Source of the DNA: Phallusia fumigata
Taxonomy: Eukaryota > Chordata > Ascidiacea > Phlebobranchia > Ascidiidae
Assembly: GCA_008931825.1 (NCBI GenBank)
Contig: QXVZ01010646.1
Span: 1 to 26,075, forward strand
Length of the DNA stretch: 26,075 nt
Reading direction: 5' to 3'
Under the pieces are notes generated by a model. That model made no database searches, had not been told where the DNA came from, and worked only from the letters and a program-made list of their open reading frames with translations. The translations under genes and the position numbers were made by a program. Below are positions 1-8,327 of this stretch, piece by piece (positions within the stretch are counted from its first letter, which is position 1; every line of letters starts with the position of its first letter).

Positions 1-254
1 TATTAATTTGCTTTTATGTAGTTTGCCACTATTTTCGACATTTTTGAAAAAAACACGGTTGCCCGCAGAAGCATTGCCCAGGACCCGCAGTGAACCGTAT
101 AGAATCGTTATTTTGACCAGAAGATGTAATGCGATAAAATGACCGAAAACTTTCAAGTCACTGATTTTATTAGATGTCACCAAAGTGTGCAACCAGTTGC
201 TATCAAACTTCGAAATTACTGTAAAGAGAGGCGTATAATACGAACTTAATTTAG

Positions 255-2925
255 ATGCAACGGAATAACAGAGTGCTTCAGCTTTGAAGACGAATGCGAT
301 CCAAGAGCAAACTGTTCCACACGATTGCCCATCTGTGACGACATTCCACTGATTATTGTAGGTTGCTTAAAACAGATAATTTTCAAACATAGGAAATTGT
401 TGAAAAACCTGTTCTACCTGTTTAATTACAGCATACTTTCACAAAAATTCGATAAAAATTGGTAATTATATCGATTTACTGCAAAGCGAAGGTGTGACAG
501 TGCATTTGTCTTTGTCAGTTGTTGTGACACAATTTTAGTGTTATAATTTCGTAACTGTAAATGACTAATGTATAAGTTACTTGACTAATGTATAAAACAT
601 TTAGGGATCCGCACCCTAAAGCGAGTCGGGTCCTTATCATGCTGTTTCAGTTTGAAACTGAAAGCCTATCTGTTAACTCTACAGCATTCTCTTCCTCTGG
701 GGTTTGCCGGCATTACCGAACGTATATACGTTCCCACCCGACGATGTAGTGGAGAACTTAACTTTGCGTTCGGCAAATCGATTTGCAACGGTGTACTGGA
801 ATGTGAGGACGGAATTGACGAAAGAAACTGTTCACATAAGAGATTTGAGTGCGATGCCGGTTCTACGGAATGGTATGCAGGTAATCATATTAATTTATTC
901 CCTTCATTTTGTCTTCGGCTCCCGGCGCAAATCCCGGAGGGAGAGGGACCAAAAATTTTAGTTAGGAAAATTTCTATTCATCTGTCCCTCCAATTTTTGG
1001 GTGGGTTTGAATTGAGTTGAGTTTATTTCGGTTGGTGAAAAAAAAAACATAGCGACACAATAGCACTAAATCAATTACCAAGCCGCAAATAGCTGCGCAA
1101 CGTTTAAATGTTATGAGGCGCAAGGGCACGATTGGTGGATCAAGGTTGATCGCGCTGCAGTTACACCGTATAGTAGTTTAAAAAGTAATATGGTTGTATT
1201 TTGTAAATAAGAATGAAACCCAGAATTGAATGAAATCAAGAATGAAACGAAAATCTTTTTCTGGTTTTACTATTTAAAGATGGTTAAAATATGTTACCTG
1301 TATCAATAAAACTTTTGCGCACTTTGAAAATACATTTGCAACAGTTTGAAGACTGTCTCACTCAAACGGTATTATTCGTGACCTAAAAAAATCTGAATTG
1401 TGACGTCATAACTGCCGTAAATCGATTTGACGTCATCTACACAAATGTTACTCACAGGTGGCTCTTGAGCAGTTGGGTTTTTGCTAGCAAACGGTTAATG
1501 CGATGATTTTATTCTTTGTTGTTTTCTACAGGTTCTCGAAAAGTCGTCAGCATTCCTTTGGAAAAATATTGCGACGGGAAAATTCCAACCGACTGCGTTG
1601 ATAAATCCGATGAGAGCAACTGCAGTGCGGCGACGCATTTTTATTGCGAAAACGGGGACCCGCTTTTTGTGAGAAGAAGCCAAGTTCTCGACGGAAAGCA
1701 AGATTGTTCTGACTTTTCTGACGAATGCCCGAAGAATATTTTCAGTGAAGGCGGTATATCTTCACGCGAAGAGCTTATAAAATCCCCATTTCTGCAAGTC
1801 CTTGTTTGGTTTATGGCCTTATTTGCAACGTTTGGTAATATATCGGTAGCTGTTATAATAGTAAAGAAGATGCTCCAGCGTAAGCGAAAACCGGCGCACC
1901 TAAAATCAAAGGTTGGGCTCTCTAATGATATCTTAATCCTTAATTTGTCTGTAGCTGATTTTGTTATGGGCTTAGTGCTCTTGACCATAGCGATTAGGTC
2001 CTTGCAATATAAGGGTGAATACTGTCTCGTGGATAAATCTTGGCGCACAAGTTTAGGCTGTTCAGCAATTGGAGTGGCCACAGTCCTCTCGAGCCAGGCT
2101 TCTGTTTTTACGCTGGTAGTCATCACTTCATACCGTTTATTTGCTGTTCTGAAACCTACTGAAAGCAAACAGTTGCGCCTTCGTTCAGTCTTCGCTTCTC
2201 TCATTGGGGTGTGGACACTGGCTTCGTTCATTGCGATTTTTCCTTTGTCCAATTTGCTAGCCAACTCTATGGTGTCTAGAGCGTGGATTTCAGCAAATCC
2301 TTACTTTCCATCGGATACAGTCACTTTAAAATCGTATCAGGAGTTCTCGCGACGTATTACAGCCTTAAGTAATGTTAGAATTGTTTCGCCTAATGACTGG
2401 TACGGCATAGAACGCCATTTGCACGAGAATTTTGCAAACGTAACACCCTCGGTAAAAGGTTACTTCGGTTATTACAGCGAGAGTGGCGTTTGTATTCCTA
2501 GACTTTACCAAACCAGTTCAGAAGACGCTGAACCAAACCCAATGACCTTTGCTGTTATGACTTTCAACTTTGTAGCCTTGATATACATCATAGCCGCTTA
2601 TGTTGCTATATACAAGCGCTCTACAGTCAGTACTCTGAAAAGCTCTTCTTCTCAAGCCAAATCACAAAAGCTACATAGGAAAATTACTTTACTTATTGCT
2701 ACTGACTTAACATGTTGGTTTCCTTTGTGTTTTATGAGTTTTTTAAGTATGGGAGGTGTCGTACTTCCCCCAGTCGCATATGCTTTGTCAGCAATCGTAT
2801 TTCTTCCCATCAACAGCTCACTGAACCCTATTATTTACACAAACCCCTTTCCACTTATGTGGCAATGGTGCAGTAAGGCATGGGTAACTGTTAAAGGACA
2901 AATTATGACTGAAACAAGTGACTAG
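255..2925 (+). CDS. LDLa-containing relaxin-receptor-like GPCR (three exons visible, 5' end missing)
   Basis: This is a cell-surface rhodopsin-type GPCR with LDL-receptor class A modules outside the membrane. I join exons 255-357, 685-880 and 1532-2925, and the phases agree at both junctions; the first junction is less certain than the second. The first two exons and the start of the third carry Cys-rich LDLa modules with the acidic signatures ECEDGIDERNC, DCVDKSDESNC and DCSDFSDEC. The third exon holds seven helices: TM1 starts near LVWFMALFATFGN, TM2 has LSVADFVMG, and a KGEY loop follows as in RXFP receptors. TM3 begins with a Cys (GCSAIG) that can pair with ESGVCIP in a long extracellular loop 2 (~85 residues). 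TM6 has TDLTCWFP and TM7 has NSSLNPIIYT. At the end of TM3 the usual D/E-R-Y is replaced by TSYR. No leucine-rich repeats are visible, so it resembles LDLa-only or GRL101/RXFP-like receptors. The ligand is unknown. The stop is TAG at 2923. Confidence 0.92.
562..595. repeat. 14-bp direct repeat in GPCR intron
   Basis: TGACTAATGTATAA occurs at 562-575 and again at 582-595 in the intron before the second LDLa exon. It may be a duplicated branch-point-like stretch (TGACTAAT resembles a branch-site consensus) or a simple local duplication. Confidence 0.5.
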
Positions 2926-2928
2926 TTA

Positions 2929-2934
2929 AATAAA
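2929..2934 (+). terminator. Poly(A) signal of the GPCR gene
   Basis: A canonical AATAAA begins four bases after the TAG stop at 2923-2925. The 3' UTR would therefore be very short. This placement supports 2925 as the true end of the coding region. Confidence 0.7.
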
Positions 2935-3856
2935 AACACTACTGCACCAGAGCACTTGTATATAGTGAATACATTTATTGTTTTCTGACAGTTCTGTTTT
3001 TAATTAAGCAACTCTTTCGGTCCGTATCTTGTGTTTCCGTATCTTGTGTAAACTGACTAATTGCAAACGAATTGAGTTTACTTTTGTTAGTTGTAACATT
3101 GTGTAGAAATCACTGAACTATATCGTAATTTGCTTTGCACATAGGCTTTAATCAATAAATCTAAAGTATTTTGCTACGTAGTTATCAAGGCTTACAAATT
3201 GCTGGAGTTGTCAGTTACATTTAGTCCTAAGAAATACCTCAGAAATAAGTTGAAAAACCCGAAAACTACGCGACCGTTTTTTCTCCATGCTGACACTATA
3301 TATGTCTTTGTGTCTCAAACTTTTCCAATGATTCACTTTGGTAAGCTTTACTGATTTACGCATATGTCACCATCAGGACTTTTTAAATTATTGTAGTAAG
3401 CGTTGTTTCAAACCGGCTGTACATATATTTCTTTGCCTGGGATGAACTATTTCCTCCTGGCACTTTGTGTTCTGAGCTTAGTCCCTAAGTATCTTCAATA
3501 ATGGTAATGGGCCGTCGATAGAGAGCGGGGTGCAAAATATCCGGTTGCTTTTGACGTCTTAAGTGTTGTAACACAATTATAGACACACTGTTTTCAACTT
3601 TGAGCGGTAAAAGTTCGTTGATATGCAATGACGGCGAAAAACGTTTTCTACTTAAAAGCAGTGATATTAGTCCGTTCGTGAAAGGAGAGTAATTGGCTTT
3701 AGGACGATCCTTGCCCATCGAAAGAGACCATGGGTTTATGATTTGGGTATTTACGAATAAAACTAATAATGTCTCTTACAGTTGAATCTGATCTTCAACT
3801 TTATTTTAGCTCGAGGTAAAATTGACTGCCAACCATACGGCTGGATGTTGTCACGT

Positions 3857-4140
3857 AAAAATATAGGAAGTAGATAGTCGTGATCAATCAAGATATCCTC
3901 TATCCATACACGAAGTTCGAACCTGATGTTTTCCAACCAGGAAGATATTTAGGAAATACGTGACAATTAAAATTTCTCGCACTTTATTGCAGTAAAGAAA
4001 CGTGTAGTGATTTAACAGCAACTCCCGGCTTAGGAAGCAAAACAAACAGCTGGGATCACATGAGAGCATTTTGCCATTTTGGTTATTTTCATTACGTTAC
4101 CCAAGTTGCGCTGGAGCCACAATCGTACAACAACTTATAA
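3857..4140 (+). repeat. Dispersed ~300 bp repeat, copy A
   Basis: It contains ATAGGAAGTAGATAGTCGTG, then ATCAATCAAG, a segment with CTGATGTTTTCCAACCAGGA, and GTGACAATTAAAATTTC. The same ordered blocks occur in copy B (4330-4765) and more weakly in copy C (6040-6275). The copies are clearly diverged, so this is an old family. No terminal inverted repeat or target duplication was recognised and the ends are approximate. Confidence 0.65.
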
Positions 4141-4329
4141 ATGTAACCAAACAAGAAAGATATGTTGTTTTTCTGGCTTCTCGCATTTTCTAACTTTCCT
4201 ATTTGTAAGAAAGCAATAAATTTTGGCATTTGGCAAAAAAAATGTTATGGGTGCCTGTGACAGTGGTAGCTAAATATCTTATGACAGCCTTGATTACGCC
4301 TGTTGTATAGACTAGAAGTACATTGGTAT

Positions 4330-4765
4330 GGTTGAGGCTAAAACCGACCTTTGTTGATTTGAAAAGGTCTGATCCCCAAGTTCATTTTGCGTGAGTAGTT
4401 CGCTACCAAGCACACGGCGAAGGTTTGTTGTGCTCATACATAGGAAGTGGATAATCGTGATCGATCAAGTTCTCATCCTGTATCTCATTTTGTCCCTGTG
4501 AGCATATGAAGCTCGAGCTTGATGCTTTCCAACAACAAAGGAAGAAATTGAGGAACCTCGTGACAGTTAAAATTTCCAGCGTTTTTCCATGTTAAAGAAA
4601 CGCTCAGTGCCTAACGCCAAACCCTGGGTTAGCTGAAATCAAGGGGAGGAACGTTTTGTCATTCTAATTTTATCTTTTCATTTTGCTGCTAACAATAGGG
4701 ATGTTATAAAATTCAACTTCAGGTCACGTTGGTGCCACTAATGTGCAAACGAGTATAAAACCATA
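4330..4765 (+). repeat. Dispersed ~300 bp repeat, copy B (fullest copy)
   Basis: The core reads ATAGGAAGTGGATAATCGTG followed by ATCGATCAAG, then CTTGATGCTTTCCAACAACA and GTGACAGTTAAAATTTCC, in the same order as copy A. A leading block (GGCGAAGGTTTGTTGTGCTC) is shared with copy C (GGCGGGGTATGTTGTGCTC). A trailing block with GTGCCACTAATGTGC resembles the GAGCCACAATCGTAC of copy A. Ends are approximate. Confidence 0.65.
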
Positions 4766-5335
4766 AACACGTTTAACATACTCATGTCGCAAATTTTTCT
4801 GGGCGACTAAGGCGAACGTTTGCTTGATGGCAAAAGGGTACAGGTTAAATAACAGTGCGCGGAATCATCACGATACAAGACAGGAACCCAAAAGGGGGTT
4901 GTGGTAAAAGTGTAATCAAGGCAATACTAAAAGTGTTGATTGCAAACTTAGATTTGGGCTAAGTAATAAGTAATAAAAACAAAGTAATAAAAATGAGAAA
5001 ATATTAAAAAGTTAGTAAATGTTGCTTGTTGTGTTTCTTTGTTTGTTTGTTTCTTTTATCCTCGGTGCGCGGAACTTCGCAATGAGTCCATCGTCGAGCT
5101 ACCCGCCTCATTGTAGTTTCGTTAGATGATTTTTATTTGATTTGAGTTTGAATCTACTATTCGACCATCTTGGGTCCACGGGGTCTCTGAAGATTTCGGG
5201 CCCTTTGCTTAGTTCTACTTTGACTATCAAAAAGTTTTTCTATAGTGGCAAATGCACAAAGTACATCAATAGCTAAGTTGCTAATTTTGTTACATTTTCA
5301 CTCAAAAACAATTAACACGATCAATAATGTAACAC

Positions 5336-5353
5336 TTTGTTTTCTCTTCGCAG
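5336..5353 (+). promoter_or_regulatory. Splice acceptor abutting the ATG (possible trans-splice site)
   Basis: A pyrimidine-rich run ending TTCTCTTCGCAG directly precedes the ATG at 5354. Either a non-coding 5' exon is joined here in cis, or this is a spliced-leader trans-splicing acceptor, a process known from ascidians. The sequence alone cannot separate the two. Confidence 0.5.
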
Positions 5354-5715
5354 ATGAACAAGCTTTTGCTTCTCGCTCTCGTTCTAGGACTCGTCCTTCT
5401 TGCATCCGACTTTGCAGCATCTGCTTCGCACAAAAAGTTGGACAAAGTTTGGGACGTTTCTGATGATGGTAACGTTAGTTGCAAACTTTGTAAAAAAAAA
5501 ACATTGTTCGCAAGTTTGATAAAAGCTTACACTTTTCCACAAAGTTTTAGGTGATTTGCTACGTTACAAAAGTCGCAGGGCTACAATAGCGCCATAACAA
5601 TCACTCGGTCGGAAATAGCTGTTAAACGTTACAGGCTATTTTGTTTTTGACAGATGTGGATGAATTTCTTTTGGAGGAAATGCTCAACCTTCACCGTATG
5701 AACGATCGTTCGTAA
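5354..5715 (+). CDS. Small secreted peptide precursor, 58 residues, function unknown
   Basis: Two exons, 5354-5468 and 5654-5715, are joined with matching phase (split Asp codon, GT donor, TTTTTGACAG acceptor) and end at TAA. The product has 58 residues. It starts MNKLLLLALVLGLVLLAS, a strong signal peptide with an Ala/Ser-rich region (FAASAS) suited to cleavage near residue 24-25. The predicted mature part is ~33 residues with a basic start (HKKLDK), an acidic centre (DVSDDDVDEFLLEEM) and a neutral end (NLHRMNDRS). It has no cysteines, and its only dibasic pair is the KK near the N-terminus, so it is neither a defensin type nor an obvious multi-peptide neurohormone precursor. The centre could form an amphipathic acidic helix. 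I do not recognise the family. The intact frame across a spliced intron, the signal peptide and a close poly(A) signal support a real gene. A secreted hormone, a defence peptide or a pro-region are all open. Confidence 0.7.
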
Positions 5716-5729
5716 AGTGATTTCCAGAA

Positions 5730-5735
5730 AATAAA
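5730..5735 (+). terminator. Poly(A) signal of the small peptide gene
   Basis: AATAAA begins 15 bases after the TAA stop at 5713-5715. The spacing resembles that of the GPCR gene and supports a short mature mRNA. Confidence 0.65.
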
Positions 5736-6039
5736 TTACTAAAAGAAGGAACTGTTGTGTGTTACTTTTTAAAATTGTTATACGCTTTTAATTACAGTTG
5801 GATTAGTAAAAATGTACAACATAAAATATTTAAATAAATAGCAGAGGGTCGGCATAAAGGCGAGCAACAAAGTGCAGCTTTTAAACTAAAACCACAGTCG
5901 GCTCTCTTGCGCTCGTCCAGTAGCATTCCTTACTGCGGTTACGCGTTTTTTAGGGTGGGGATGGGGGAAAAGGCATTTACTTTTAACAGACCTTAAGTAT
6001 AAGTTTAATGCACAGGACATCAACGCCAGTTGCCGTTGA

Positions 6040-6275
6040 GCTGGATCTCAAACTAAATTTTTTGTGAGTTTACATTATCTGCTAAACACATGGCGGGGTA
6101 TGTTGTGCTCAAACATGGAAAGTATAGATAATCGTGATTGATCAAGTAGTTCGGTATTTCACTTCGTCTCTACCAACATGGGAGGTTTGCATTCGGTGTA
6201 TTTCAATCAGGAACAAATCAAAGAATACGTTGCAGTCAAGTTACGCTAGTGCCACAGTTGAATAATAACTGCGGC
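6040..6275 (+). repeat. Dispersed ~300 bp repeat, copy C
   Basis: It shares GTTGTGCTCA, then GGAAAGTATAGATAATCGTG and ATTGATCAAG, then ATTTCAATCAGGAA and GTGCCACAGTTG with copies A and B. It lies downstream of the small secreted peptide gene while A and B lie upstream, so the family brackets that gene. Confidence 0.6.
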
Positions 6276-6648
6276 CAATCAGTAAAATAAATTGTTTTTC
6301 TGCTTAAATTCAAACCTTAAACGAATTTGAGCGTTTAAGAAATATACCCAATTGGTCAAGGATAAAGAAAGCTGAACAAAACGACAACTTCACACCTGAT
6401 GTCTCCAACTTACCTCGCCGCCTTAACTAACTTACATTTAAATGATAGGACCAGGTAGAGTAGACGACAAGTTTGTTTACTTGGGGTGAACGCGTGGATT
6501 AGTAAAACGGTGTTAGCGGCATTTGTAAAGAACAGAAATAAACACATCGAAAAACGACAAGTATAAAAACAAACAACCTAACAAGCACAAGACAGCTACA
6601 TGGGGTTTCCCCAATCGTGTTTCAACCGAAGAAAGACAAAAACGACAG

Positions 6649-6708
6649 ATTTCTGTGACATGTGTCAGTTTTTGGCGACGTGTGCTAGATTTTGGTGACA
6701 GGTGTCAG
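6649..6708. repeat. Imperfect ~20-bp tandem repeat, three units
   Basis: Three consecutive units read roughly ATTTCTGTGACATGTGTCAG, TTTTGGCGACGTGTGCTAG and ATTTTGGTGACAGGTGTCAG. The units are diverged, and nothing in the surroundings suggests a function. Confidence 0.6.
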
Positions 6709-8161
6709 ACCTGGTAAAGGTCCACATGTACTAAAACACAATGACGAACAAGCTGATGAACTTCTGTTAGATTTTTTTTCAATTTTGACTCAATATGGTG
6801 TCAGGCAAAACCAAACATGGTTTGTACTCAAAATATTTGATACTTAAATGACCAAAGCAACAAATGTCGTAAAGTTGCAGCAACGCACATTGACAAGAAC
6901 ACATAGTTAAAATATATACGTTAGTAACGACACAATGCGTGTCACAAACACGAAAAAAGTGTACACACAATATAACGTTGATAAAAATAAAGAAGACAAA
7001 ATAACATCTTTTGATAAAGATCACCAGCATACGTAGGCTAAGAAACACCTGACAGGAAAACAATGCAATTGGCAAGTTGCCAGCTCATAGTGTCATCGGC
7101 CAAATGATCAATTGCTTGCGCAGTTCAAACTCAGCTGACAGAGGCTGCGCCAGGTTAGCAAATAGATAACACGGCTAAATTTCATTTTTCGAGATATGTT
7201 CAAAAGTGCTGGAGGAAATCAAATCAATTTTGCGAGTTTTGTAAAACAAATTTCTTCAAAAGAGCACAGATCACAACATTTTAGTTTGCAAAAAGAGTTG
7301 GAGTTCTTATGTGCTACCTATGTGTCTGTGTAACGACCCGAGCATCGTTTAACACGGGACGCTCGGTGTTCGGCCAAATCCCCATCAGATGTTACTTAAG
7401 CGAGACCAAATTATGTGTTCAACGCGATGGAAATAATTTAAAAACTCATCTGTAAAAAGAACATGAAAAATTGAATAGCAGAAAAAGGATTATTCCGCAA
7501 ACACAAGATCTTAACAATGCAAGATATCTACGCACTTAAAAGTGATACAGATATTCAGGAAAATTTATCTTTTTAGCACCATGAAAATCAATTTGTACTA
7601 TCGTTTTTGCCAAACTAACGTATAAAGATAGGAGCACCACCAGTTAAAATCAAAAAACTCGTTTGTAGTTTTGGAGCAAGGTAACAACTTTTCAGGCAAA
7701 ACCAACAGTCTGAAGAAAGTTTTAAACGTCGCAAAAGTAGTCACCGAAAATTTGTTAAAAAGTCGTCTTTGCTAACTTTGTGAGCGGATTGTGATGGTTT
7801 GTCTTGCAACAATAAACAAATCCACTAAATAATGCGCATAATACACAATTAGTGGAGCCACAAAAATTAGGCAGTCTTTCAACGTTCAAATGAGCATTCT
7901 TTGAAGGTTCGTATTTGATCAGTTAATTCCAGTAGCCTTCAAACTACAACAGCAGAGCCGACAACATAACTATACGATGTACTAGCCACACATCAACCAA
8001 AGAGGCAGCATTATTCACAAACGCAAAAGATGAGCAGTCAACACGACTATATAAATGTATATATAAGCTATGCAAGTTTATGTACTCATAATATGTCAGA
8101 ACGAACGATAGTTCTTTGTGTCGTGAAAACAGTAGGCCCGCCTGGCCTATTCTTTTGTAAG

Positions 8162-8212
8162 TGACGTCACAGCGTGATGTGTGACGTCATTGGTACAAGA
8201 GGAGTGACGTCA
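8162..8212. promoter_or_regulatory. Cluster of three TGACGTCA palindromes
   Basis: Perfect TGACGTCA octamers lie at 8162-8169, 8182-8189 and 8205-8212, with centres 20 and 23 bp apart. This is the consensus cAMP response element bound by CREB/ATF bZIP proteins. The cluster sits 115 bp past the MPRIP-like stop codon, so it is in or just beyond the 3' UTR rather than at an evident promoter. Regulatory action is inference, since the word is enriched across the whole window. Confidence 0.45.
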
Positions 8213-8327
8213 CACACTTTTTGTTGCCTTCTGCGGCCGTTAGAAATTCGAGTGTGATCACATCTGGAAAAAATCTGTCAGTTACACACAGATGCCTTCT
8301 ATTTAAAAAGTTTAGTTTCAAAACAAA

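Larger units (their letters stand above)
2935..5353. other. Intergenic region between GPCR and small peptide gene
   Basis: No convincing exon is seen on either strand; the ORFs here are short, AT-rich and lack family resemblance. It contains a tandem 14-bp duplication (TCCGTATCTTGTGT at 3021-3034 and 3036-3049), two copies of a diverged ~300 bp repeat (from about 3857 and 4330), a TTTG-rich microsatellite near 5037-5058, and a short segment at 5057-5100 shared with 19652-19706. Confidence 0.6.
5740..8327. other. Intergenic region between peptide gene and 3' end of MPRIP-like gene
   Basis: No supported coding exon is seen; the longest ORF (6779-7075, minus) is low-complexity and hydrophobic without a recognisable motif. 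The region holds repeat copy C, an imperfect ~20-bp tandem repeat at 6649-6708, a GAGC/GCTCGG-rich patch at 7336-7375 that resembles part of the hAT elements at 20.6 and 22.0 kb, and the TGACGTCA cluster at 8162-8212. Confidence 0.6.

Noticed and set aside
1641-2264. 207-residue minus-strand ORF
   Set aside because: It is antisense to the GPCR exon, which has clear transmembrane motifs.
7335-7374. Possible additional hAT element with CCGAGC/GCTCGG words
   Set aside because: It shares short motifs with the 20.6 and 22.0 kb elements, but no termini or target duplication are visible. Kept only as a possible remnant.
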